Assembly: GCA_015179025.1 (NCBI GenBank)
Contig: WHUX01000109.1
Location: 1 to 64,000, forward strand
Reading direction: 5' to 3'
Length of the DNA: 64,000 bases
Origin: Terfezia claveryi
Taxonomy: Eukaryota; Ascomycota; Pezizomycetes; Pezizales; Pezizaceae
Part shown: one piece after another, positions 22,779-34,356 of the stretch
Layout of the letters: the number at the start of each line of letters is the position of its first letter
Position numbering within the stretch: the stretch's first letter is position 1
Made by a program: the position numbers and the translations under genes
Notes under the pieces: model-generated
The model's database searches: none
What the model saw: only the letters and a program-made list of their open reading frames with translations
Told to the model about the DNA's origin: nothing

Positions 22779-24560
22779 ATGGCGTCTGAACTTAGTAAGA
22801 AGACTAAGAGGTCGAGACGGTTAACTATGTTACCCGAAGATATTAAGAAATTAGTAGAAGAAACTCCCAGAAAGACCAGATTTATAATTCCTAATACAGA
22901 AGGGGAAATAAATCTGCCCATCGATATAGAAATAGGAGAACCAGGTGGAGCAGGAACCAAACTATATTTTAGTATGGCTTTACCTCTCGCACCAGAAGAA
23001 TTTTGGAACAGACATCTTCCAACAATTGAGGAGATTTTGAAATATACTCGCTCAATGGGACATGCCCAACAGTATCATCCTGATGATACTCGACTCTTAA
23101 TGGAAGCCGTAGCAAACACTACTTATGGCTAACACCTTACCTATTCAAAGAAGAAGACTTAGAAATGAACGCATTTTTAAGTAAAGAATTAAGGAAACCT
23201 GTTGTTCCACTTTAAGGAAACCGAATTGGGTAATAAATAACTGGGAAGAAATAATGGCATTCATGATGAGCGGCACTCATCTAGAAGAATCAGCACATAC
23301 CGGAGGATTTTTTCAATCCTAGCAAAGAACTTCCAGGAGCGTTCCTGAGAACACCAAAAGATCAATCGAAAGGCAAAGGTCGAGCACCTGAGACACCAGA
23401 AAGGAGGACTGGGTCAGCCAAAGAACCAGACGACAAAGACCAACCACCAGAAGATATAGAATTACCAGAAGACGATGATGATCTAGATACAGGACTAGAC
23501 CAACAGAAGCAGAAAACACAAGGAGGAGGACGAGACCCCGATGATAGCGGAGATGATAGCTCGGACTCTGATAAGGCATCGTCAGTTGCAAGTCAAACTC
23601 TTAAAAGAAAACCCAAACGAGGAAAATCAGTTGAACACCAGCAATGGGAATCTACAACAGGAATGGTTACAACGGGTAACCATAAAGCAACGAATGCTTT
23701 AAAAGGAATAAAGATTGATATGCCAGAAAAATTAAGAGGAGAAGACAAAAAATGGCAAGACTCACAATATTTTGACTCTTGGGCCACAGCAATGCAACGT
23801 TGGTTTGTTCTCAAAAGAATAGATTTGGAAGGCGCTTCAGCTCTGGAAATTGTTGGATTCAGAATGGAAGGAAGCGCACTTACTACTTATAATCAATTCC
23901 TAAGAGAAAAAGGAAAGAATGCGACATTCTTTGGTTTCATACTAGCGCTAAGGGATTTTCTGATACCCTCTACTAGTAAGGACATTTTGTGGAAACGATG
24001 GGAGACAGCCACACCATACAAGGATGGACGTCACATGGGAATCAAACAGTTTGCCAACTGGCTTACTGAAATGCAAATCAAATTGATTGACAAGGATGGC
24101 AAACAATCAATATCGCAGGAAGTAAAAAGAAGAAAGTTTCTTAATCACCTGCCGCCATACATGTCAGCTACATTAATTCCTTTAATCAAAGAAGAATGGT
24201 CATATGATCAGCTCGTACATCAAGCGGAGTCATATGAAGCTTCCAAGAAGGATATTGCCCCACCATCCACAACAAATACATCCCGATGACAACACCTCGG
24301 AATGAAAATCGAAGTCACGGTCCACGCAGGGACCAGAATCAATGACAAAAAACAGGATTTAATCCTAGCAGCAATCCCAACACCAAACCCAACACAGAAA
24401 ATCGGAAGGACTCAGATTGGGACACCATCACAAAAAAATTGGATCAGAAGACGAAGATGCAATTAATTAAAGACAAGAAATGTCTATGGTGTTGGAACCC
24501 TGGACACTCCTACAAGGACTGTAGGAAACGAAAAAATAAGGTACCCATGCGTACAGCCGC
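22779..24560 (+). pseudogene. Element D1 gag, frameshifted
   Basis: ATG 22779 opens MASELSKKTKRSRRLTMLPE. The frame is lost at 23132 after a 1-nt deletion near 23112; other 1-2-nt deletions occur near 23212 and 23300, judged against D2 and D3. The second half (23663-24289) is open and carries the gag core (DMPEKLRGEDKKWQDSQYF, then FLREKGKNATFFGF). The knuckle at 24481-24522 is intact: CLWCWNPGHSYKDC. In D2 the knuckle and protease share one frame, so the family probably makes one gag-pol polyprotein. Confidence 0.85.
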
Positions 24561-26628
24561 ACAAGATTTAGCTATGCGATAGCCACCAAGGATAAAAACA
24601 ACAAGGATAAAATCAAGGAACGACCCTTGTCAAGACAGGTACCAGATTTTAGCAAGGTATTCGTTAAAGCTAACGAACACCCCGCACTAGCTTTAATTGA
24701 TCTCCAAACGAAGGGAGGAGACTTAATCAATTCTCAATTCGTACACCTGTACAAAATACCGACTAGAAGTATCGAGAAGAAATCATTAAGTACTGCAATT
24801 AAAGGCTCAAAGGAATGATAGACAAAGCTTGTACTATCAAACTTGATTGGATAGGTTATGTAGAAGAACGAACGTTCTATGTAGCTCATTTGACCGGATG
24901 GGACATGATACTAGAGAACCTGCTCTCAGCAAAGTGCGAGCAATAATTCCTGCCCATCAGGAACCAGTTACTATCCAACCGGAAAATATTCCACGATTCC
25001 AGCTAAGTGTATGGAAGGGATCTAAAACCATGGCGAATGGTATAAGATCAGCGTATACACAGGTCAGCTGTGAATCAGTCACAGATTATAGTGAACCGGA
25101 TAATTGGGAAAATATTAGTGATGCAGACGAAACCGATTCAGAAAGAGAACTCGTGACAGCTGTTTCTATGGTACAGAAACAATTCAACCCTGTAACGGAG
25201 TTTCCCTTATTATTTCCCAAGACAATTCTATGGGAATTACCTCCACTAAGAAAAATTAATCACTCTATTAAACCAAAAGCAGGAGCTACTTGGATACCAA
25301 AATGGCGACCCTCAGGACATCGATTTAGACAACAAATCCATGACAAATTAGTCGAAGAAGAAGCATCAGGTCGTATATATAGAGTAGAAAATAACACAAA
25401 TGCTGTAGTCATGTTCACTATCCCTAAACGAGATAAACCGGAAGAAGCTAGACATGTCAATGAATGTTGAGACCGCAATTTAGCCGTCGAACCGGACCAC
25501 ACCCCATTGCCAGATATCAATGAAGCTATTAAACTAGTAGCAGAGAATCCCATTTGGACTAAGGTCGACTTAGCCGACGGATTTTTTAATATCAGGAATG
25601 ATGAAGAATCTGAGCAATACTCTACCTTTTTATGTCACATGGGATATTTCAGAAGTAGAGTCATGCAACAAGGGGATCGTAACGCACCTACTACCATGGT
25701 TCGCGTTATGCATGAAATTTTTAAGGACATGGTCTATAAAAATTTAATCATCTATATTGTTGATATTATTATATTCTCTAAAACATATGAAGAACATGTA
25801 GAATTGTTGAAGAAAGTACTTCAACGTCTACAGGACGAGAAATTTTATCTCAAAGAAAGCAAATGCCAGTTCTTTACTCCAAGATTGGAAATCTTAGGAT
25901 ACGTTTTGACATCAGATGGATTACATGTAGACCCGAAGAAGAGAACTACTATATTAACATTTCCAACTCCTACAAGAAAAAAGGATCTTAGAGGATTCCT
26001 TGGAATTGTTAATTATCTCAGCAGATTTATTCCTGACTTGGCATCGTATGCAAGCACGCTGTCAGAACTGCAAGGAGAAACAAAGAAATAGGAATGGACA
26101 GATACTCATAACACAGCGTTTAAAAAACTCAAGGAACTCGTGAATTCCTCATATGTTTTAAAACCCTGGAATAATGAATCTACTGAATCTAAATATTTAG
26201 TCTATGATGCTAGTGATGTAGGACTAGGATCTTGGATAGGTCAAGGACCGTTGACGTACATCAGACCATCATGCTTCCACTCTAGAAAATTTAATCTAGC
26301 AAAACTCAATTATCCTACCTTTCAAAAGGAATTATTAGCGATTATTGACTCATTAAAATTTTTTGAAGCACAATTGTGAGGTCACAAGTTCACTATCCTT
26401 ACCGACCACAAACCATTAGTAACCTTCCATACTCAAATGCCTGCAAGTCAAAAATTGAGGTGATGGCAAGATTATCTAATGGAATTTGATACAGACATAC
26501 AGCATACCGCAGGAAAGGAAAATTTGATAGCAGACGCTCTATCAAGAAAGCATAAATACTTGGACACTCCCACCACCGAGGACGATTATATTTCCAACAG
26601 CATCGATCCTCCTAACCATACCTACAAC
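24561..26628 (+). pseudogene. Element D1 pol, part 1 (protease, RT, RNase H)
   Basis: The protease region reads LALIDLQTKGGDLINSQFV (about 24681-24740) with no D-S/T-G triad; the same non-canonical form is in D2 and D3. RT runs about 25430-26000; the catalytic box is YIVD (about 25755) instead of YIDD, a loss of the first catalytic aspartate by A to T. RNase H spans about 26185-26540 (YDASDVGLGSW, LTDHKPLVTF, HTAGKENLIADALSRK). Stops interrupt at several TGG, CGA and CAA sites. The reading is cut at 26628 by D2 and resumes at 41811. Confidence 0.87.
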
Positions 26629-26669
26629 CGCAATGTAATGGAGAACGTTATCTCATTGCTTATATAATT

Positions 26670-27129
26670 TGTCACAACCGTCCCTTCCCAGCCTAGTCTG
26701 ACCTCGTTGTTGTTATCTCGGCTCCCGAGATAGGGGGTCTCGGGAACCTTATTCCTTCCGATGGCCTTGACCAGGAAGGAAGCCTGTATATATAGCTTGC
26801 TCTCTCCGCCCTCTCGTTGGATCCCTATCCAACGTCTTGTATATCCAATACAGGGCCTTGCTTCTCTCCACGCTGGTGCATCTCCCTTGTGCACCTCCTT
26901 GTCTCGCCTTGACTCTGCAGTCCTGCTGCCCACCCCGTGAACCTCCTGTCCTTGCCTTGCCTCGCCTTGTGTTTGCAGCCCAGCTGCCTCCCTTGACACA
27001 CGCGGCAACTGCTTCCGCGTGTCTCGTGTCCCTTGCCCTCTGCCCCTCTTGCCTCTTGCCCTTGCCCCCCGTCCCAGCCTTCCCCCCGGCGTACCCCTTG
27101 GTCGCCTTGTCCCCAGAGCCCACGTTACA
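26670..27129 (+). repeat. Element E 5' LTR
   Basis: 460 bp, TGTCACAACCGTCCC...CACGTTACA. It has an inverted repeat CTCCCGAGA/TCTCGGGA near 26722-26746 and a TATATATA box near 26788. After a 5-bp gap the internal region has TTGGATCACTCTGATC, a possible primer-binding site of unassigned tRNA. Confidence 0.93.
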
Positions 27130-27164
27130 CTACATTGGATCACTCTGATCAACCGGTACGCTCA

Positions 27165-28411
27165 ATGGCTGCCCAAGACACCACCCCCGCGCTCGCAGCC
27201 AGATTTCGAGCCTGGCAAGCTCTACCCATTCCCATGAACCAGGACGATTTCGGCAGCTATCGTCAGACCATTATCGATATATACCTGGCGGCGGATGCCT
27301 TAGGCCAACGACTGGAATTAGCCATACATGAAGGACAACAAAAACTGACCAGGGCCAATGACGAAGTCACAATACTCACCGAAGACCTCCTCTCATGCCA
27401 GGCCGACCTCGCCTCCTGCCAAAACAACCTCGTGACTGCCCCGAACGACTTAGTCAACGAAAGAAGAACCATTCAGACCCTGAATAGGGCCCTGGACACG
27501 ATCGGATTCCAAACAGCCCCAGCACCCCAAGCATCCCAGACACCTAAAACCCAAGATCTCCCTACCCCGCCAAAGTTCAATGGCGACAGGACTCGCCTGA
27601 AAGCCTGGAAAAATTCCATCAAAATCAAACTAACTGGGGATGCTGCAAAATTCCCTACCATTCAGCACCGATTAGCTTATGTATATGGCCTATTGGAGGG
27701 CAGAGCTTTGGACCAGGTCCAACCCTATGTGCTCGTTGACCGCTTCAACCTCCCTGATGTTGCTGCTCTGCTCACAATCCTCAACCGTGCCTTCGGAGAC
27801 CCAGACCCCGTGGGTACGGCAACTCGCGCTCTCCGAGCACTAAAACAGAAGGGCCATGACCTCTCAACATACGTGGCAGAATTCTCAAGGCTGGCAGCAG
27901 AGGTGGAGTGGAACGATCGGGTGAAGCTGGAACAGTTCGAGGAAGGCCTCAATATTGAGCTCAAACAGGCCCTCCTCCAATCTCCAGATGTTAAAACCTT
28001 GGATGAATTCATTGATCAGGCATCCAAGATGGAGCAAAAGATGGCTAGGTTGAGAGTCTAGGTCAGCGCCCCCAGTACCTATCGGCCTCCTGTTAAAACC
28101 CAGCACCCCCAGCAACAAACTCGACCCCAGAACCCTAGCCCTTAGACCCAAACTACAGCCAATAAGCCAGCCCACCCATCTCTGGTGGCGGGCGGCACCA
28201 CCCCATGGATTTATCATCAGGAAGGCCCCGCCTGACAGAAGAAGAGAGGGAACGTCGCCGTAACAATGGGTTGTGCATTGCATGTGGGAAAGGGGACCAC
28301 TTCATCGCGGCATGTCCCCTCCGCAAAAACCGCTCGATGGCCGCCTACGCCATCTCCGAGTCCAGGATCGAGGAGGTTGATGAGTCGGGAAAAGCCCTGT
28401 CCCTTGCCTAG
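27165..28411 (+). pseudogene. Element E gag, two stops and one frameshift
   Basis: ATG 27165 (MAAQDTTPALAARFRAW) is 35 bp after the LTR. The frame is open for 298 codons to TAG 28059-28061, then TAG again at 28143. One C is missing in the CCCC run near 28200 (B and A have five), which moves the end to another frame (28205-28411). That end carries the intact knuckle CIACGKGDHFIAAC. The N-terminal part is rich in heptad leucines and glutamines (coiled coil likely); the middle has FNGDRTRLKAW and AFGDPDPVGTA, typical of gypsy gag. Confidence 0.9.
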
Positions 28412-28499
28412 TTACTGACACTAGCAAGGGACCTGCCCCAGGCCACTTATCTCTGTCTGCATTTTCTGTGTCTTCCGCTTCTGTTTTGACGAGTCTCGC

Positions 28500-31400
28500 T
28501 TGTTCGGCGAGCATTTTGTTGTATCTATCTCTCTCAAAATCAATGATAGAACAATCACCACGTCAGCCCTTATAGATTGCAGAGCTTCAGGAATTGCATT
28601 CGTTGACCAGGCCTTTGTCAGTAAATTCTCTATACCCACGTCCAAGCTTAAAACCCCTCGTGTCCTGGATGTCATCGACGGTCGACCTATTTCCTCCGGG
28701 GATATCACCGATATTGCGTGCATGCCTGCCCAGGTCGGGAATCACTCCGAAGCCCTCCCGATGTTTGTGACAAAGCTCAAGTATCCGATTGTCCTCGGAA
28801 TCCCCTGGCTTAAAATGCACAATGTATCGGTCAACTTCGGCTCCTATACCCTGCAGTTCAACAGCCAGTATTGCAAAAAACACTGCGAGAATCCGAAGGC
28901 CACCGTTACTGGGCTGTGTGCCTTGCCACCCCCGATTCCCCCTGTGCCCCCGATGCCCTCTGGCCCCCAAAAACCTCTGAATGTTAGCTTTATCGGGGCA
29001 GGGGCTTTCGCTTACCTTACTAGAAGGCACAAGCTGAAGGCTCATGCCCTGTCCATACATGAAGTGAACCTAGAGATTAACAAGATGAGATCCAAGGAGG
29101 AGTGGAAATCCATGGTTCCGGGGGAATACCATGAATTTATTGACCTGTTCTCGGAAAAAGCCGCGGAGAAGCTTGCCCCCCATCGACCATACGACCACAC
29201 AATCCCGCTGGTAGAAGGTAAGACCCCCCCTTATGGACCTCTCTATGGGATGTCCTGGATGGAACTGGAAGCTCTGAAAAAGTATCTGGAGGAAAACCTC
29301 AACAAGAGCTTCATTCGCCACAGCTCCTCTCCAGCGGGTGCCCCGGTGCTGTTCGTGAAGAAGTCGGACGGCTCTCTTCGGTTGGGTGTTGATTATCGTG
29401 GCCTGAACGAGATAACGGTCAAGAACAGATACCCCTTGCCCCTGATCCAGGAGACATTAGCCAGGCTTTCCAAGGCAAAATGGTTCACCAAATTGGATCT
29501 GAGAGGGGCATACAACTTGGTACGAATTGCTGAGGGGGAGGAGTGGAAAACTGCCTTCCGGACGCGATATGGCCATTTTGAGTACAATGTGATGCCTTTC
29601 GGCTTAACCAACGCCCCCGCCTCTTTTCAGCACTTTATCAATGACACTCTGCGGGACTTTCTGGACGTATTCTGCACCGCCTACCTAGACGATATCCTCA
29701 TCTACTCGGATACCCTAGCGGAACACAAAATCCACATCCGGCAGGTGCTAGAGAAGCTGGAACAAGCTGGGTTATACCTTAAACCCGAGAAATGCGAATT
29801 CCACGTCCAAGAGGTGAAGTACCTGGGCCTGATAATAACCACGGACGGTATCAGAATGGACCCTGCCAAGGTTACTGCAATCCAGGATTGGGAAACCCCT
29901 GCCAACCTCAAGGATGTACAGGCCTTCTTGGGCTTTGCCAATTTCTACCGCCGGTTCATCCTGGGATATTCGAGAATCGTGGCACCACTGACAGCATTAA
30001 CCAAGACCAAGGGCATGGAAAGAGGCCAGCGCTTCCAGTGGAATCCAGAAGCCCAGTCGGCCTTCGAGAAGCTCAAGGAAGCCTTCTGCTCAGCCCCGAT
30101 CCTAGCCCACTTTGATCCCGATAGCGAGTGTATTGTGGAAACAGATGCCTCCGACTATGTCTCCGCCGGAATCCTGTCCCAGTATGTCAATGGAGCCCTC
30201 CACCCAGTGGCCTATTTCTTCAAAAAACACTCCCCTGCAGAGTGTAATTACGAGATCTATGATAAGGAATTAATGGCCATTGTCCGAGCTTTTGAGGAAT
30301 GGAGGCCTCATCTGGAATCAGCTAAGGGGATCATCGAGGTGCTATCGGATCATAAAAATCTTGAGTACTTCACCACCACTAAGCTGCTGAACCGATGGCA
30401 GGCTAGGTGGTCGGAGTTCTTATCTCGATTCAACTTCAAGATCAAGTATCGGCCTGGAAAGGCGGGCGGTAAGTCGGATGCACTAACCAGGAGATCAGGA
30501 GATCTCCCTAAAGGGTGGGATGAAAGGCTAAAATACCAAAATCAGGTGGTATTAAAGCCCGAAAACCTTGATCTAGCAGCCAATGTCCTTGCTGAAGCTG
30601 AGGCTGGGGCTGATGCGGAAGCTGAAGCTGAGGCTAATGCTGAAGCTGAGGCTAATGCTGAAGCTGAGGCTAATGCTGAAGCTGAGGTTAATGCTGAAGC
30701 TGAGGCTAATGCTGAAGCGGAGGCTGAGGCGAGAGCTGACCTCCGACAACTGGTGAGACAGGCATACGAGGATGACCCCGTGGCCAAGGAAATTATCGCC
30801 ACAGTGGATTCCAGCCCGCGCCGCCACCCCAAAATCTCCCTGGCCGAGTGCACCGTCCAGGAAGGCCTCCTATACCACCGGGAACAGCTCTATATACCAG
30901 AAGGAGGAGGGTTACGCCTGAGGCTGATCGAGGAACACCACGATACCCTGGTGGCGGGTCACCCTGGAGTGGCCAAGACGTTAGAGCTTCTGGCCAGGGA
31001 ATACACCTGGATTGACCAGCGGAAGGAAGTGGAGCAATACATACGGAACTGCCATGTTTGCAAGCGTGCTAAGCCTGTCCGCCATGCCCCGTACAGGACC
31101 CTGAAACCTCTGGAGATTCCGAATCGGCCCTGGCTGCACCTTACCATGGATTTCGTGACGGGATTGCCGGAAGACTCGGGGTTCAACGCCATCCTGATGG
31201 TAGTAGATTGGTTGACAAAGATGAGGCATGTTATACCTTGCCGGGATACCTGCTCTGCCCCAGAGTTAGCCAACCTCTACCTCAATAATGTATTCCGGTA
31301 TCACGGCCTCCCTGAATCGATCGTGTCTGACCGTGGCCCTCAGTTCACCTCGGACTTTTGGAGAGCCTTCTGCGAGCTTCTGGGGATTAAAGTGCGCTTG

Positions 31401-32198
31401 TCAACGGCATATTACCCCCAGACGGATGGCCAATCGGAGAGAATGAATGCCATCATGGAGCAGTATCTGTGGGCCTTCGTCAACTACCAGCAGGATAACT
31501 GGGTTTCGTTGCTGGCCACCTGCGAATTCGCCGCGAACAACCAGTTCTCGGAATCCTCCAAAACCTCTCCTTTCCTAGCTAATTACGGTTGGCACCCCCG
31601 GTTCGTGGATGCTCTGGCACCCTTGCAAAAAGCCCACCCCCCAGCTAAGGAGTTCGCGGTTGAGATCGCTGAACTCCACCGTACCCTGAAAGCCGAGCTG
31701 GGATATGCGCAAGCCAGGCAAGCTGAGTATGCCAATGGATCACGGCTGCCAGCCCCCAGATACCAGCCAGGGGACAAGGTGTGGCTCTCCAGCCGGCACT
31801 TCCGGACAGGGCGGCCATCTCGCAAGCTCGACCACAAGTTCTTGGGTCCATTCGAGGTGTTGGCCGCTGTGGGTACTCATGCCTATCGATTGAGGTTCCC
31901 CAAGGACATCAAACGCCACCCGGTCGTTCATGTTTCTGAGATCGAGCCTGCCGCAGAGGACCCTCTTCCAGGACAAAAACACCCACCACCTTCCCCCGTG
32001 GTTATCGAAGGTGAAGAAGAATGGGAGGTGGAGGAAGTATTGGACTCGCGGAAGAGGTATGGGCATCTGCAGTACAAGGTCAAATGGCTAGGAGATGAGG
32101 AGACGACCTGGCAACCAGCGGAGGACCTGGAAAACGCACAGGACTTGGTCACACTGTTCCACCAGCGTTACCCCCAGAAGCCTCGCCCCGCCCAGTGA
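28500..32198 (+). CDS. Element E Pol polyprotein, open over 1232 codons
   Basis: The start given is simply the first TTG; pol is normally made as a gag-pol fusion, and the frame is open further upstream. Domains by residue from this point: protease with ALIDCRASG at 23-31 (the glycine of the D-x-G active site is Arg; B still has DCG); RT with YLDD at 395-398; RNase H with catalytic Asp at about 549; an Ala/Glu/Asn repeat at about 698-745; integrase zinc arm from about 813 (HH-CC) and catalytic D884, D944, E980, the last two exactly 35 residues apart; chromodomain about 1172-1228 (WEVEEVLDSRKRYG, YKVKWLG, TTWQPAEDL). RT, RNase H and integrase look functional; the protease looks dead. A 1-nt deletion near 28460-28490 relative to B also separates it from gag. 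Confidence 0.93.
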   Translation: MFGEHFVVSISLKINDRTITTSALIDCRASGIAFVDQAFVSKFSIPTSKLKTPRVLDVIDGRPISSGDITDIACMPAQVGNHSEALPMFVTKLKYPIVLGIPWLKMHNVSVNFGSYTLQFNSQYCKKHCENPKATVTGLCALPPPIPPVPPMPSGPQKPLNVSFIGAGAFAYLTRRHKLKAHALSIHEVNLEINKMRSKEEWKSMVPGEYHEFIDLFSEKAAEKLAPHRPYDHTIPLVEGKTPPYGPLYGMSWMELEALKKYLEENLNKSFIRHSSSPAGAPVLFVKKSDGSLRLGVDYRGLNEITVKNRYPLPLIQETLARLSKAKWFTKLDLRGAYNLVRIAEGEEWKTAFRTRYGHFEYNVMPFGLTNAPASFQHFINDTLRDFLDVFCTAYLDDILIYSDTLAEHKIHIRQVLEKLEQAGLYLKPEKCEFHVQEVKYLGLIITTDGIRMDPAKVTAIQDWETPANLKDVQAFLGFANFYRRFILGYSRIVAPLTALTKTKGMERGQRFQWNPEAQSAFEKLKEAFCSAPILAHFDPDSECIVETDASDYVSAGILSQYVNGALHPVAYFFKKHSPAECNYEIYDKELMAIVRAFEEWRPHLESAKGIIEVLSDHKNLEYFTTTKLLNRWQARWSEFLSRFNFKIKYRPGKAGGKSDALTRRSGDLPKGWDERLKYQNQVVLKPENLDLAANVLAEAEAGADAEAEAEANAEAEANAEAEANAEAEVNAEAEANAEAEAEARADLRQLVRQAYEDDPVAKEIIATVDSSPRRHPKISLAECTVQEGLLYHREQLYIPEGGGLRLRLIEEHHDTLVAGHPGVAKTLELLAREYTWIDQRKEVEQYIRNCHVCKRAKPVRHAPYRTLKPLEIPNRPWLHLTMDFVTGLPEDSGFNAILMVVDWLTKMRHVIPCRDTCSAPELANLYLNNVFRYHGLPESIVSDRGPQFTSDFWRAFCELLGIKVRLSTAYYPQTDGQSERMNAIMEQYLWAFVNYQQDNWVSLLATCEFAANNQFSESSKTSPFLANYGWHPRFVDALAPLQKAHPPAKEFAVEIAELHRTLKAELGYAQARQAEYANGSRLPAPRYQPGDKVWLSSRHFRTGRPSRKLDHKFLGPFEVLAAVGTHAYRLRFPKDIKRHPVVHVSEIEPAAEDPLPGQKHPPPSPVVIEGEEEWEVEEVLDSRKRYGHLQYKVKWLGDEETTWQPAEDLENAQDLVTLFHQRYPQKPRPAQ

Positions 32199-32416
32199 TG
32201 TTCTTGTCGTCCGGGAATTAGTTAGCAGGGTTGTTATTGTCGTTGTTGCTATTGCCGTTGATGTTATTGTCATTGATGTCGTGGTTATTGTTGGTACGTA
32301 CTTCCGGCGTTGGGGTTGTGTTATGGGTTATTGGTTTTGTTCGCCCCTTTTGTTTGTTTGTTTGTTTTTTCACCTTGCCTTTCGTCGCTGGGGCTCCGAG
32401 CCTAAAGGGGGGATAG

Positions 32417-32876
32417 TGTCACAACCGTCCCTTCCCAGCCTAGTCTGACCTCGTTGTTGTTATCTCGGCTCCCGAGATAGGGGGTCTCGGGAACCTTATT
32501 CCTTCCGATGGCCTTGGCCAGGAAGGAAGCCTGTATATATAGCTTGCTCTCTCCGCCCTCTCGTTAGATCCCTATCCAACATCTTGTATATCCAATACAG
32601 GGCCTTGCTTCTCTCCAAGCTGGTGCATCTCCCTTGTGCACCTCCTTGTCTCGCCTCGACTCTGCAGTCCTGCTGCCCACCCCGCGAACCTCCTGTCCTT
32701 GCCTTGCCTCGCCTTGTGTTTGCAGCCCAGCTGCCTCCCTTGACACACGCGGCAACTGCTTCTGCGTGTCTCGTGTCCCTTGCCCTCTGCCCCTCTTGCC
32801 TCTTGCCCTTGCCCCCCGTCCCAGCCTTCCCCCCGGCGTACCTCTTGGTCGCCTTGTCCCCAGAGCCCACGTTACA
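32417..32876 (+). repeat. Element E 3' LTR with polypurine tract
   Basis: 460 bp, preceded by the polypurine tract CCTAAAGGGGGGATAG (32401-32416). Differences from the 5' LTR are mostly transitions, for example GACCAG versus GGCCAG and CCGTGA versus CCGCGA. It is followed by TAATT, the TSD. Confidence 0.94.
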
Positions 32877-33839
32877 TAATTGATTATATACTTCTGTATT
32901 TCCTATATTACTACTATGTTATGTAACTAAGCCTCTCGGTTGAAGGACTAGCCTTCTACCACCCCATACTGTTTTATAAGCGTCCATAGCACGCGAAATC
33001 TGCCATGGGAAGTTCCATGGCACTTGCCATATGAAGACACCCTCATTATGGCTGTGTGACCTCTGTTTAAGGCGTGTGACTCATTACTATGGCCACATGA
33101 CCATCGTTTATGGCGTGTGACTCATTACTATGGCCACATGACCCCTTTTGTACAGCGCACCACCTTCTGGTGTGCCACCCTTTATTGTATTTATTTCCTT
33201 AGTCATCAGATCTCAGAGGAGTATAAATAGGCCACTGGATTCCCTCTGGAATCCACAGAAAGACAAGAAGCAACCAAGCAAGCCTTCAGAGCAAGCAAGC
33301 CTATATTCCGATCAGATCAAGATCATATAGCTTAGATAGCACAAATTATATAAGATAGATTACACCAGTTAATTACTGTTCCCTTCGGGAACGTCCCACA
33401 TAGTAATCTCCCTACCCTTCTGAGGTCTTACCTCAGCAGAACCGAAATACACAAACGTCTGTGCCTACGGATATAGATTGTATAAAAGGTACCGAATGAA
33501 TACTGTCTAGTACCATTCATTACATTTTTTTTAACTCACTTACCTAATCTTTACTCTTAAATCCAAGGCCTGATCAACCTTCGGATACCTTTATTACACT
33601 CACGCAAGTGTATACAATTCGACACCCAAGTGCACATATAAAATCGATATCATTATTCAACTAGCTAGCTAACAAAATATCCAACAAACGAGACATCAGA
33701 CTCTTAACTGCAGTACATCAACAAAAGACTTAGAAGCAAGCTAAGCAGAGCTCTAACGGCCAGTGGTATCCCACATTAAACAATCCCACCCTCGTTCACA
33801 ACACTTTTCCCAATAAGATCGACAACTCATCTTGCACTC

Positions 33840-34355
33840 CTAGCAACCGCCATTATATCTGTACCTGTAAATCCAGTACACCATTGAAAAACCGGCCCCC
33901 CAGGTCCCAGGAATAATTGGTCTAAACAACCAAGCGTCACAATCCCAAGGCTCAAATCTCGCTGCCTCCACTGCAGCCATTTCCTCCAGAAAAGAATTAC
34001 CTCCATCAGAACCTTCCTTAGGCCCAGACATCTCTACCAATACCTCTGCGCCCCCAACGTCTACCTCAACACACCAATCAGAAAACGTAACACTCTTGCC
34101 GGAAGAACTAGAACTAGATTCTAGACCAGTAGATGAAGAAAAACCAGGACCATAAGAAACATCAGGATCCTGACATCCAGCCTCACCAGCCTCGTGAGCC
34201 ACCGAGCCAACAGAACCGTCAGTCGAACGGAGATCATAAGGATCATCAGCCACCACACCATCAGCACAGAAAGGTGCCAAAGAAGAAAAGTAACTCGACA
34301 ATCGTATCGCATAACCAGCTGCATTTGGTTGCGGACAGACAACGAAATCAGACAT
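33840..34355 (-). pseudogene. Antisense ORF in D leader (copy D2, truncated by one stop)
   Basis: ATG 34355 faces gag ATG 34357 across one base, as in D1. The frame is 171 codons, ending at a TAG (33840-33842) where D1 has CAG, a single C to T change; the Cys-rich tail is lost. Otherwise it differs from D1 by only a few residues (for example S to L after YAIR, and C to Y near the end). Confidence 0.5.
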
Positions 34356-34356
34356 A

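Larger units (their letters stand above)
26670..32876 (+). mobile_element. Element E: youngest gypsy chromovirus, near-intact pol
   Basis: 6207 bp with two 460-bp LTRs (26670-27129, 32417-32876) that differ at about eight positions by eye, and TSD TAATT. It sits deepest in the nest. Pol is a single 1232-codon frame, while gag has two stops and a frameshift and the gag-pol link is broken. It is the same family as B. It could be mobilised only with proteins supplied by other copies. Confidence 0.95.
26634..33524 (+). repeat. Element D2 5' LTR, interrupted by element E
   Basis: Only 36 bp (26634-26669) precede E; the rest is 32882-33524, giving about 679 bp. E duplicated TAATT (26665-26669 and 32877-32881) right after a TATATAA motif. 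The right part retains the TGACTCA motifs, TATAAATAGG and the three short hairpins. Confidence 0.93.

Noticed and set aside
30542..30853. Minus-strand Ala/Ser-rich frames opposite the pol Ala/Glu repeat, and other antisense frames within pol of B and E
   Set aside because: They mirror the low-complexity or codon bias of the sense pol frame and are not kept between copies.
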